Assembly (NCBI RefSeq): GCF_010669145.1
Contig: NZ_CP048637.1
Span: 275,369-339,368, forward strand
DNA length: 64,000 nucleotides
Direction: 5' to 3'
Origin: Rhizobium oryzihabitans
GTDB taxonomy: Bacteria; Pseudomonadota; Alphaproteobacteria; Rhizobiales; Rhizobiaceae
Under the pieces are notes generated by a model. That model made no database searches. It saw nothing but the letters and a program-made list of their open reading frames with translations, and was not told where the DNA came from. This document shows, in pieces, positions 52,193 to 60,207 of the stretch. The translations under genes and the position numbers were made by a program. Within the stretch, counting starts at the first letter, position 1. Each line of letters begins with the position of its first letter.

Positions 52193-52220
52193 GTTCCGGA
52201 ATATACGGGCTTTCCGGAAC
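52193..52220. promoter_or_regulatory. Operator palindrome of the phd-pemK module
   Basis: GTTCCGGAA and TTCCGGAAC are perfect 9-bp inverted arms separated by ten bases (ATATACGGGC region), 14 bases upstream of the antitoxin ATG. Placement is that of an autoregulatory toxin-antitoxin operator. It also lies upstream of the divergent recombinase gene. Confidence 0.7.
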
Positions 52221-52255
52221 TTTTGCAAATGTGCTCCTGAAAGTGACGGAATACG

Positions 52256-53416
52256 ATGACGCGAAAGCCACTAACATCCAAATCGACCGACGATGTGGTT
52301 ACGCGACGTGTGGAAGAACTCGATACCATCGCTGCCGTACTCCCAATGGAACGCCGTGACGAATTGGCTGAGCTCCTGACGGACCAGGATGTCGAGACGC
52401 TCCGTCATCTCGTCAACGAAGGCATGGGCGCAAATACACTGCGCGCGCTCACCTCCGATCTCGCCTACCTGCAGGCCTGGTCGCTGGCGGCATCAGGACG
52501 ATCACTCGCCTGGCCCGCGCCGGAAGCGCTGCTGCTGAAGTTTGTCGCTCATCACCTCTGGGATCCGGAAAAGCGTCTGACGGATCCGGATCATGGCATG
52601 CCGGCCGAGGTCGAGGACAAGCTTCGCCTCCAAGGGTTTCTCCGTTCTTCAGGCCCCCATGCACCCGACACCGTGCGCCGACGTCTGGCAACCTGGTCGA
52701 CGCTGACCAAATGGCGCGGACTGCAAGGTGCCTTCACCTCCCCTGCCCTCAAGTCGGCCATCCGGCTGGCGGTGCGTGCAACGCCACGCCCGAAGCGGCG
52801 CAAGAGCGTCAAGGCCGTGACAGGCGATGTCCTGTCGAAGCTGATTGGCACCTGCCGGGCCGGCAGCCTGCGCGATGTCAGGGACAAGGCGATCCTGATG
52901 GTTGCCTTTGCCTCCGGTGGGAGGCGCCGCAGCGAAGTGGCGGGGCTGCGTAAGGAGCAGTTGGTCATGGAAGCACCTATCCCGGTTGAAGGATCAGCTC
53001 CCCTGCCCTCGCTGTCCATTCAACTCAGCCGCACCAAGACCAGCGGCGCCGACAACGAAGAGGTTGTCTACCTCACCGGCCGGCCCGTCGATGCGCTGAA
53101 TGGCTGGCTCGAGGCCGGCAGGATCGAAAGCGGCAGTGTGTTCCGGGCGATCGATCGCTGGGGCAATGTCTCAAAGCGCGCGCTGGATCCGAAAGCCATC
53201 AACGATATCGTCAAGCAGCGCGCCTTCATGGCAGGGCTGGACCCGGCGGAGTTTTCCGCCCATGGCCTGCGCTCCGGCTACCTGACCGAGGCAGCCAATC
53301 GCGGCATTCCGCTTCCAGAAGCCATGGAGCAATCCCGGCATCGATCGGTTCAGCAAGCATCCGAATACTACAATAGCGCAACGAGACGGAGTGGCAGAGC
53401 AGCCAGGCTGCTCTAG
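52256..53416 (+). CDS. Tyrosine recombinase/integrase
   Basis: A 386-residue site-specific recombinase. The N-terminal core-binding half (about 45-180; NTLRALTSDLAYLQAWSLAA) precedes the catalytic domain with FASGGRRRSEVAGL (Arg I), AHGLRSGYLTEAANRG (His-x-x-Arg) and SRHRSVQQASEYYN (His and nucleophilic Tyr). It is divergent from the phd-pemK pair, sharing a 77-base promoter region. Integrases of this sort on rhizobial plasmids may resolve multimers or move genes; no att site was recognised. Confidence 0.85.
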   Translation: MTRKPLTSKSTDDVVTRRVEELDTIAAVLPMERRDELAELLTDQDVETLRHLVNEGMGANTLRALTSDLAYLQAWSLAASGRSLAWPAPEALLLKFVAHHLWDPEKRLTDPDHGMPAEVEDKLRLQGFLRSSGPHAPDTVRRRLATWSTLTKWRGLQGAFTSPALKSAIRLAVRATPRPKRRKSVKAVTGDVLSKLIGTCRAGSLRDVRDKAILMVAFASGGRRRSEVAGLRKEQLVMEAPIPVEGSAPLPSLSIQLSRTKTSGADNEEVVYLTGRPVDALNGWLEAGRIESGSVFRAIDRWGNVSKRALDPKAINDIVKQRAFMAGLDPAEFSAHGLRSGYLTEAANRGIPLPEAMEQSRHRSVQQASEYYNSATRRSGRAARLL

Positions 53417-53714
53417 TTCGGTGATGCTCTCTCATGGGAGGGCGCGCCAGCTATAAACCGTGGAACGAGTGCTGTATGAAATGCGGCGCCACTGCCGTAC
53501 GATCATGCCTCTACCTGGTACCTCGTATAACCCATCACCCCGTTTTCCGATCGCCGTTCGCATTGGCACGCATCAGTGACATTAGCATCGGTCCCAGCCC
53601 GAACTCCCCTGCCCGCGCTCGGCGCGTGAGATCGCGGAGATATCCACCTGCCGAATTGATGTGCCCTGCCCTCTCCAAGATGGGGTCGGAACAAGGTCTG
53701 TTCAAAATCCTGCG

Positions 53715-54308
53715 CTAAGGTCGAACGGAGCGTGAACCCTCGTCGCGAACCCGCATAATGGTCTGCCGGCTGGTCGCGAATTTTCTGGCGATCGCCGAAA
53801 CGCTCATGCCCATCGCGAGATCGTTGCGGACACCCTGCTTCTGTTCATCGTTGAGCGTGAAGGGCCGGCCGAGGGTCTTGCCTTCCGACTTGGCGCGCTT
53901 GAGACCGGATTGTGTCCGCTCGATCAGCAAATCCCGCTCGAACTGCGCAACGGCATTGAGCACGTTCATGGTCATAGTGCCGGACGAGCTGGTGAGGTCG
54001 GCTCCGCCGAGCGCGAGGCAATAGACGCGCACACCCATTTCGGCCAGCGTCCTGACGGTGGTGCTGACGTCGATCGCATCACGGCCGAGGCGGTCGAGCT
54101 TTGTCACGATCAGAATGTCGCCGGACTCCAGCTTGTCCATGAGCCGGGAAAAGCCGCGGCGCTGCGCGATGGCGGTGCTGCCGGAAACCGTCTCGGTGAC
54201 AATCCGGCGCGGTTCGACCTGGAAGCCGGCGACTCCGATTTCCTGAAGCTGGTTTTCGGTGGTCTGTCCTGTCGTGGAGACGCGGACATAGGCAAAGGTG
54301 CGCGGCAT
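53715..54308 (-). CDS. tnpR: Orphan Tn3-type resolvase
   Basis: A 197-residue serine recombinase (MPRTFAYVRVSTTGQTTE; catalytic Ser in YVRVST). LIVTKLDRLGRDAIDVSTTV and NAVAQFERDLLIERTQ are conserved, and the C-terminal helix-turn-helix is VSAIARKFATSRQTIMRV. It lies outside transposon B, whose left repeat begins 94 bases upstream, and has no transposase of its own here. It is probably a remnant of another Tn3-family element. It is intact and could act on the res-like sequence at 54309-54401. Confidence 0.85.
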   Translation of the reverse strand: MPRTFAYVRVSTTGQTTENQLQEIGVAGFQVEPRRIVTETVSGSTAIAQRRGFSRLMDKLESGDILIVTKLDRLGRDAIDVSTTVRTLAEMGVRVYCLALGGADLTSSSGTMTMNVLNAVAQFERDLLIERTQSGLKRAKSEGKTLGRPFTLNDEQKQGVRNDLAMGMSVSAIARKFATSRQTIMRVRDEGSRSVRP

Positions 54309-54401
54309 GAGGGCAATTTTGTCCGAATAGGCTGTCCAAAATATCGCCTCTGTTCATAAGCCTGTCAAGATAATTTGTGGACAGCGTGTTCCGCCCCTGT
54401 A
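54309..54401. promoter_or_regulatory. Candidate res site of the orphan resolvase
   Basis: Contains TGTCCGAATAGGCTGTCC, GTCAAGATAATTTGTGGACA and related half-sites in the position upstream of a tnpR gene where res sites lie. It abuts the left repeat of transposon B. Confidence 0.4.
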
Positions 54402-54441
54402 GGGGCTCCGTGGGCATTTCTACATTAATACACGCTAAGGG
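54402..54441 (+). repeat. Transposon B left inverted repeat
   Basis: Begins GGGGCTCCGTGGGCATTTC and ends ACACGCTAAGGG; it overlaps the last codons of tnpA. Confidence 0.9.
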
Positions 54442-57404
54442 AATTTGAAGTTGTTTGGATTGAAGCGGTTAGCCCGGATTGGCCTGAAGCGTTCGAGGGG
54501 TCGGTCAATTTCGTTCCAGAGGTAGTCGCCGGTGAGCGCGATATGCGCCCATGGTAGTGGTGCGACCTGGGAGAGCAGCTCGTCCGGAATGATAATACCC
54601 TGACTGCTGATATAATCGACAGCACGGCTGAGATAGACAGTGTTCCACAGGATGATGGCGTTGACGACGAGGTTAAGACCGGACGCGCGGTAAGCCATGG
54701 TTTCGGCGACGCGGTTGCGCAATTCGCCGAGCTGGTGGAGGAAGATGGCGCGTGCGAGAGCATGACGGCTTTCACCCTTGTTGAGGATCGCATGCGATCT
54801 GCGGCGCAGTTTCGTATCGAGCAGCCAGTCGCAGATGAAGATCGAGCGTTCTATCCGGCCCATTTCGCGCAGGGCCTGGTTCAGCCGGTTTTGTCGCGGC
54901 GACGCTGCCAGCTTCTTGAGGATGACGGAAGGCGGCACCAAACCTGCAGCGATCGAAGCCTTCAGCCGCAAGACCTCATCCCAGTGGTGCTCGACGACAT
55001 CCATGTTGACGGTTCCAGCGATCAGCGCGTCGAGCGGTTCGTAAGCCGGATCGCGATCAATGACAAAGAGCCTGCGATTGCCGAGATTGCGGATACGGGG
55101 AATGAGCCTGTAGCCAAAGGCGTGGAACATGGAGAACGTCGTTTCGGTGGCGCCAGCGGTATCGGTTGCGTGCTCATAGATTTCGACGGAGCTTTCGTTG
55201 TGAAGGAGGCCGTCGAGAACGTAGGGGGCTTCGCCCTCGGATGCCTGGATCATGCGGGAGAAGAAGGAAGCAAAACGGTTGGACAGGAAGCCATAGATCG
55301 ACGCCCCCGGTCGCTTGCCGTATTTTGCATTGTAGTCGAGGCTGGCTTCGCCACGCCCGCCAGCCGGAAAGAACTGTCCGTCCGAGGAGGAGATATGGCC
55401 GTCACCCCAGATCGCGGCAAAGGGATGGGCCTGCTGCGCATCGACCAGCACGGCGGTCGCCGTGGCGTAGGTTTCCGATCGCATATGCCTGTCCACCATC
55501 AGCATCATCTGGTGGATCGTGACGCCGCGTGAGCTTTCCGCCATACGTTCGGCTCCGGCATTGGTGGCGTCGGCAAGGATCGCTGCCATCAGCGCTGCCT
55601 CGTCGTTTGCCGTCTCACCGGTACGATAATGCGTGAAGCTGTCGAGGAATTTGGTCCAGCTTTGCACCTCGGCAAGCAGGCTGGTGATCCTGATCCGTGG
55701 CACCAGAACATATAGTCGGCGGCTGAGCGCGACGATGCTGTCGCGCTCCTCCTCGCGGATCGGCGAGAGCGACAGGCCCTTGTCGGAAATCGCTGCATCC
55801 GGAATAGCATTGGCAGCCGCCGCCTTTGCCAGCTCTTTCAGCTTCGCATCGAGCGTGGCGGTCCGTTCTGCTCGCCATTCGGCAAAGCTGTCGGGGAGTG
55901 CGAGCCCGAGCCGCCCCTCGGCGCGCATCAGCTCGAAGATCGGCCGAGGCAGAAGATAATCCTCGAAACTGCGCCATGCCCGGCTGCCTTCGACCCAGAT
56001 GTCACCGGCCCTCAGACGCTCTCGCAGGTGAACGAGGACCGCCACTTCCCAGGCGCGCAGGTCGATATCGGCACTGTTCGGGCGCACGCAGCGTCGCCAT
56101 TTGCGGGTCAGAAAGGCGAGCGGCACCTGCGCCGGCAATTTCCGGCCGCCATAGAGCGCGCGCAGATGGTCCACTGCTACAAGGATCGGATCATCAGCAC
56201 GAAACGACCGGAACGAGAACGTGCGGAACATCAGTCTGCCCAGCTTGCGCAACGATTTGTGCCGCTTGATGAGCTCGTCGAATTCGTTACTGCGATCAGG
56301 GTGGACGACAGATCTGGCTGCCGCCATGCTGGCGACCAATCCGTCCCAGCCGAGGGAGGCTGCGATCGCCGATGCAAGATCGGTTTTGCTCGCACGAGCG
56401 GCCAGAAGCGCCTCGCCGAGCTTGAGATGCTCAAGCGCCACCCCATCAAGAACCTCGGCCTCTTTTAGCCGGCGTTCCGTGCGGCTGATCTCGGCCTTGC
56501 GGCGGTTGCTCCCAATCATTTTGCAGAACATGTCGATCGTCAGGTCGGTGATCGACGCCTGTCTCTCGATGACGAAGGCGGCCAGCGTGGCGTAGCGACG
56601 TTCGGATGTCAGGCGTCGTATCTCCCGGGCATGCAGAATGCGTGCATCCCTGGCGATGATGCCGTAGCGATTGGCATGGATCGTCTTGCGACGGTCGTCG
56701 GGAATGGCGGCTGAGCGCAATACCTCGAGGCGGGCGATCAAGCCTTTGAGGTTCTTCAGCTTCGCCCCTTCAGGTGCTTCCGCAATCCAGCCAAGGTGGC
56801 TCCGATCGCCGGCCCGCTCAGCGAGGAGCTGATCAAGCGCCTCGATCGAAGGCTGCTCCAGATCCCGGATCAATTCGCGATAGGCTTGTCGACGCGCCGC
56901 CGCCCGGCCGGCCAGTGCCAGACGGATCAGCAGCTCCGGCATAGGAACGAGCAACTTTCGTTCCTTCAAGGCTTCGATCACGGCCTTGGCGATCGGCGCA
57001 CCTTGTTCAGTGGCCGCCGCCTCGCGTGCCGCCGCCGTTATCAACTCGCGATAGTCACTCGTCCGGACAGGCTGAAGCTCCAGTGCAGAGACGATCTCGC
57101 GCGCGTGTTCCCGGCGCGTTTCGTCGCGCTGGGCGTAGAACTCGAACACTGCAGGGTCGATGCCCAGCTGGTCGGCGACAACAGAGACAACCGCCTGAGG
57201 TGGAACTTCGCCTATTCGCAGCAGACGGCCCAGATCACGCACCAGTGCGAGTTGGATCGCAAAGCCAAGCCGATTATGCGACCGGCGATGTTCCTTGACG
57301 AAGACAATATCCTCGGAAGTCAGTGCATAGCGCGCTTGCGCATCTTCATAAGCTTCGGGTGGTTCGAATAAAACGGCACGCGATTGCTCATCGAGAAACG
57401 CCAT
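54435..57404 (-). CDS. tnpA: Tn3-family transposase (TnpA), transposon B
   Basis: A 989-residue transposase starting MAFLDEQSRAVLFEPPEA. The N-terminal DUF4158 region contains YALTSEDIVFVKEHRRSHNR. The catalytic domain has IWGDGHISSSDGQFFPAGG, LLHNESSVEIYEHATDTAG and LNKGESRHALARAIFLHQLGE. It is distantly related to the transposase of transposon A. The frame is intact and the stop lies within the left inverted repeat. The tnpR gene begins 17 bases upstream, so both may be transcribed from the res-region promoter. Confidence 0.9.
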   Translation of the reverse strand: MAFLDEQSRAVLFEPPEAYEDAQARYALTSEDIVFVKEHRRSHNRLGFAIQLALVRDLGRLLRIGEVPPQAVVSVVADQLGIDPAVFEFYAQRDETRREHAREIVSALELQPVRTSDYRELITAAAREAAATEQGAPIAKAVIEALKERKLLVPMPELLIRLALAGRAAARRQAYRELIRDLEQPSIEALDQLLAERAGDRSHLGWIAEAPEGAKLKNLKGLIARLEVLRSAAIPDDRRKTIHANRYGIIARDARILHAREIRRLTSERRYATLAAFVIERQASITDLTIDMFCKMIGSNRRKAEISRTERRLKEAEVLDGVALEHLKLGEALLAARASKTDLASAIAASLGWDGLVASMAAARSVVHPDRSNEFDELIKRHKSLRKLGRLMFRTFSFRSFRADDPILVAVDHLRALYGGRKLPAQVPLAFLTRKWRRCVRPNSADIDLRAWEVAVLVHLRERLRAGDIWVEGSRAWRSFEDYLLPRPIFELMRAEGRLGLALPDSFAEWRAERTATLDAKLKELAKAAAANAIPDAAISDKGLSLSPIREEERDSIVALSRRLYVLVPRIRITSLLAEVQSWTKFLDSFTHYRTGETANDEAALMAAILADATNAGAERMAESSRGVTIHQMMLMVDRHMRSETYATATAVLVDAQQAHPFAAIWGDGHISSSDGQFFPAGGRGEASLDYNAKYGKRPGASIYGFLSNRFASFFSRMIQASEGEAPYVLDGLLHNESSVEIYEHATDTAGATETTFSMFHAFGYRLIPRIRNLGNRRLFVIDRDPAYEPLDALIAGTVNMDVVEHHWDEVLRLKASIAAGLVPPSVILKKLAASPRQNRLNQALREMGRIERSIFICDWLLDTKLRRRSHAILNKGESRHALARAIFLHQLGELRNRVAETMAYRASGLNLVVNAIILWNTVYLSRAVDYISSQGIIIPDELLSQVAPLPWAHIALTGDYLWNEIDRPLERFRPIRANRFNPNNFKFP

Positions 57405-57420
57405 CAGCCACGGTCACTCG

Positions 57421-58035
57421 TCAAACTACGGTTTCGGGCGTGCCGGTCTTGCCGGGGCCTGTCCATCCAGTCCGCTTCAACGTGTCGATCAAGGTCGAGC
57501 GCGCCACCTTGAACGTCCGGCACACGGACGCCTTGCTGGCGCCAGCTTCCAAAGCAGCTAGAACCTGCTCGACCTTTTCCGCATCGATCGTTGGAGGTCT
57601 CCCGCCCTTACGGCCACGTCGGCGAGCCGCCGCCAGGCCGGCATTGACCCGCTCGGTGATCAGCACTCTCTCGTATTCTGCAAGCGAGCCGAACAGGTTG
57701 AACAGAAACGCGCCGTGCGAATTCGTGGTGTCGATCGCCTCCGTGAGAGATCGGAAGGCGACACCACGTTCCTTCAAATCCTCGACGATACGGATCAAGT
57801 GGGAGAGTGACCGGCCTAACCGATCTATCTTCCAGACGACCAGGACATCGCCTTCGCGCAATTCGCCGAGGCATGCCTTCAGACCCGGCCGGTCATCACG
57901 CGCTCCGGAAGCGCGATCCTGATGGAGATGGCGCTCATCGACCCCGGCCGCGAGCAGGGCATCGCGCTGCAAGGCAACCGACTGGCGCTCGTCACTACTC
58001 GATACCCGCATGTAACCGATCAACATGTGCGACAA
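57421..58035 (-). CDS. tnpR: Tn3 resolvase (TnpR), transposon B
   Basis: A 204-residue serine recombinase starting MSHMLIGYMRVSSSDERQ (catalytic Ser in MRVSSS). LVVWKIDRLGRSLSHLIRIV and LFGSLAEYERVLITERVNAG are the core motifs, and the C-terminal helix-turn-helix is ASKASVCRTFKVARSTLIDTL. It lies directly upstream of tnpA on the same strand, with the res region on its 5' side. The frame is intact. Confidence 0.9.
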   Translation of the reverse strand: MSHMLIGYMRVSSSDERQSVALQRDALLAAGVDERHLHQDRASGARDDRPGLKACLGELREGDVLVVWKIDRLGRSLSHLIRIVEDLKERGVAFRSLTEAIDTTNSHGAFLFNLFGSLAEYERVLITERVNAGLAAARRRGRKGGRPPTIDAEKVEQVLAALEAGASKASVCRTFKVARSTLIDTLKRTGWTGPGKTGTPETVV

Positions 58036-58171
58036 ACCTCAAATCAGGTGTTGCCGCACAGCCTAACATTCCGACAGGGTTTGTCGCGCAAAAAATGGCC
58101 CTATTGCGTGGCCAGTTTGCCCCGCGATCACGGTGAGCGGAAATCATGTGTTTCCCGTCACCTGCAAAATG
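58036..58171. promoter_or_regulatory. Candidate res site of transposon B
   Basis: Region between tnpR and the right inverted repeat with repeated half-sites (TGTGCGACAAACC, GTTGCCGCACA, CCGACAGGGTTTGTCGCGCA), as expected for resolvase binding. Confidence 0.45.
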
Positions 58172-58211
58172 CCCTTAGCGTGTATTAATGTAGAAATGAC
58201 CACAGAGCCCC
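58172..58211 (-). repeat. Transposon B right inverted repeat
   Basis: The reverse complement begins GGGGCTCTGTGGTCATTTC; 38 of 40 bases match the left repeat. Confidence 0.9.
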
Positions 58212-59166
58212 TAGACGAATTGCCCTTCGCCCTCTTCTTCTCCTCGGGCATCCGATAAGCGACCGACTGCACCTTGCCGTCCCGGTCGAGATACATGGCG
58301 ACATGATCGGACTTCGACGGCTTGCCGTAGACGCGCTCCGCCTTCTTCGGCAGTTCCGGCTGGCCCCAGTTGTTGACGTCGACGATCGTGCCCTTCTTCG
58401 GCAAGTTCGATGTCATCCATTCCTGCTGGGCGCCAAGGAATGCTTCGACATTGGTCGTATAGCGGCTGTCCTGATCGGCAGGCGCGAACAGGTCCTCGAC
58501 CCATTCGATCCCATAGGCTTGTGCGAGATCGTCCCCGAAGCTCGCATCCCTGGCGAACATGCGGGTCTTGGAGAGCGCACGCGCAATATTGTACCAGTCG
58601 GCCCGCTCGGACTTCTTGGGCTTATTGGCCTTCCAGACCTCTTTCTGCTCGTCGAGCGAGGCTGCGGCAATGGTCCGGAGCTGCTGCTCGTTCGGCATGT
58701 CGCCCAGCCCCATCTGATCTAGCATGGCGGGCAACACATTGGCGAGAAGCCTGAGCTTCCTGATCTGGCGGACCGGCAATGCGAGCGCGACGCCGATCGC
58801 TTCCTCGGTCCAGCCGAGTGCAACGAGGCGCTCGATGCCGCGCCATTGATCGACAGGATTAAGCGGCTCACGGGCGATGTTCTCCACCATCGAACGCATG
58901 GCGCCATTGTCGTTGGCCGCTTCAACGACAAGAACCGTGATTTCCTCGAGCCCGGCCACGATCGCCTGCTTCACGCGGCGGTGTCCGGCCTGGATGATAT
59001 AGCCATTGCCGCCATCGACTTCCGGCGAGACGACCGGAGGCTGGATGATGCCGACAGCCTTTACCGTCGCCAGCAGCAGCGCATCGGATTGCGGAGACGA
59101 TTTCGAGCGGCGGGTGTCGTCGGGATTGTCCTTCAGAGCACGGGGATCAAGCTTGAGGATCTGCAT
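58212..59166 (-). pseudogene. Second ParB-like protein gene, 3'-truncated by transposon B
   Basis: About 318 native residues closely related to the N-terminal half of the ParB-like protein at 9504-11258. Shared segments include the MQILKLDPRALKDNP start, AGHRRVKQAIVAGLEEI, NPVDQWRGIERLVALGWTEE and WGQPELPKKAERVYGKPSKS. The ParB domain and helix-turn-helix are complete, but the C-terminal half is lost where the Tn3-family repeat begins, and the frame ends inside the transposon at 58144. A stable truncated protein with the DNA-binding part is possible. It shows that this stretch is a second backbone copy. Confidence 0.85.
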
Positions 59167-59424
59167 TGGATTTTTTCCTTCCGTGATATCGGAACCGGCA
59201 CCTCACCGGTCCTTCATGCCTTCAGTTCTTTCCGAAGACATCTCCCGGACCGCAGGGCGGGCACACCGGCGCAACTGCGCCCGAGCGGCCCTGGCTGTCA
59301 GGGCGAGCGGGGCAAAGCCTTGCGAGAACGACGGCAGGGTTGCGCAGGGGGCGGTTGAGCGAAGCGTCGCCGCGTAGGCCGGTCTGCGAGAGGGGTTTTC
59401 CTTTTCCTCCCTTCCCTCTTTTGC
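59167..59424 (-). promoter_or_regulatory. Conserved leader of second ParB-like gene
   Basis: GC-rich upstream region related to 11259-11514. Common blocks include CTTTCCGAAGACA, GGACCGCAG and GCGGTTGAGCGA, and it ends in a pyrimidine tract exactly where the mqsRA cargo begins. No gene is seen in it. Confidence 0.5.
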
Positions 59425-59435
59425 TCATCTTGAAT

Positions 59436-59454
59436 TGCCACCATTAAGGTGGCA
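59436..59454. promoter_or_regulatory. Operator palindrome of the mqsRA module
   Basis: TGCCACC-ATTAA-GGTGGCA, perfect 7-bp arms about ten bases upstream of the toxin start. Position and symmetry match the autoregulatory operators bound by MqsA-type antitoxins. Confidence 0.65.
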
Positions 59455-59463
59455 TATTGAGGA

Positions 59464-59774
59464 ATGGAAAAAATGCGGCCGACATACGATCTCGAAGCAA
59501 TCAAGGCTGCATTCGGATCCGTGCAGGCTTTGGCGATCACGACAACGGCCCTTCGTGACGCAGCGTCTCTCGGCTATGATCGCTCTGCCATCGTTTCAAC
59601 GATCGGAGGATCGACCGGCGCATGTTTTACAAGTCGATGACGACCAATGCCGATCATCGCGTCTGGCAGGACGTCTACCATGTTCCCGTGCCGGACGAAG
59701 ACATGGTGCTCTATGTAAAGTTCCAGGCGGACGTGATCACCGAATTCCGGGTCATGTCGTTCAAGGAGAAATAG
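59464..59774 (+). pseudogene. mqsR: MqsR-type toxin (mRNA interferase), frameshifted
   Basis: MqsR-family toxin. The first frame begins MEKMRPTYDLEAIKAAFG and stops early after TSR. From about 59606 the next frame continues RRIDRRMFYKSMTTNADHR and VWQDVYHVPVPDED and ends MSFKEK at 59774. Restoring one base near 59603-59608 gives about 103 residues, the family size. RMFYKSMTT and WQDVY are the MqsR signatures. An internal ATG at 59473 has better spacing from GAGGA. As read, no complete toxin is made; loss of the toxin while keeping the antitoxin would be tolerated. Confidence 0.8.
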
Positions 59775-59775
59775 G

Positions 59776-60207
59776 ATGGCATCTGCGGAAAAGATACTGC
59801 CCGACACAATGGTCTCTCCGGAGACCAGCGAGGTCCTGCGCCGTGACGTTCGCCCGTTCGTTGTGACCTATAAGGGCAAGAGCAGGACGGTCGATCTTCC
59901 CGGTTATTATCCGGAAAACGGCGACGACGGCGTGCATGTCGGCGACGACATGGAGGTGACGGATGCGGCGCTGCGCGCGCTTAAGGAAGAGGTCGAGGGT
60001 ATTCCCTCACCTACCACGATCCGGCGCGTGCGACAGAAACTGAACCTGTCGCAGCGGGAGGCAGGAGGCATTCTCAAGGTCGGTGAGAACGCCTTCGACA
60101 AGTACGAACGCGGACTGGTCGAGCCGAGCGGGCCGACCAGTCAGTTGCTGCGTCTCCTTGACCGTCACCCGGAGCTCGTCGAGGAGTTGCGTCAACAGAC
60201 CGGCTAA
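59776..60207 (+). CDS. mqsA: MqsA-family antitoxin without zinc-binding cysteines
   Basis: A 143-residue antitoxin starting MASAEKILPDTMVSPETS, one base after the toxin stop. The N-terminal half corresponds to the MqsA toxin-binding domain (VRPFVVTYKGKSRTVDLPGYY) but has no Cys, so the zinc site of E. coli MqsA is absent. The C-terminal half is the helix-turn-helix: RRVRQKLNLSQREAGGIL, GENAFDKYERGLVEPS, LLRLLDRHPELVEELR. It should bind the palindrome at 59436-59454. Its stop overlaps the convergent methylase-helicase pseudogene stop by four bases, the same geometry as in the first backbone copy. Confidence 0.85.
   Translation: MASAEKILPDTMVSPETSEVLRRDVRPFVVTYKGKSRTVDLPGYYPENGDDGVHVGDDMEVTDAALRALKEEVEGIPSPTTIRRVRQKLNLSQREAGGILKVGENAFDKYERGLVEPSGPTSQLLRLLDRHPELVEELRQQTG

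Larger units (their letters stand above)
54402..58211 (-). mobile_element. Tn3-family transposon B
   Basis: A 3.8-kb unit with 40-bp inverted repeats (54402-54441 and 58172-58211, two mismatches) starting with the GGGG typical of Tn3 ends. It carries tnpA and tnpR in the same direction. Flanks CTGTA and TAGAC do not form a target duplication. Its right end cuts the second ParB-like gene, whose missing 3' half is not found beyond the left end, so a deletion or recombination followed insertion. Confidence 0.85.
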
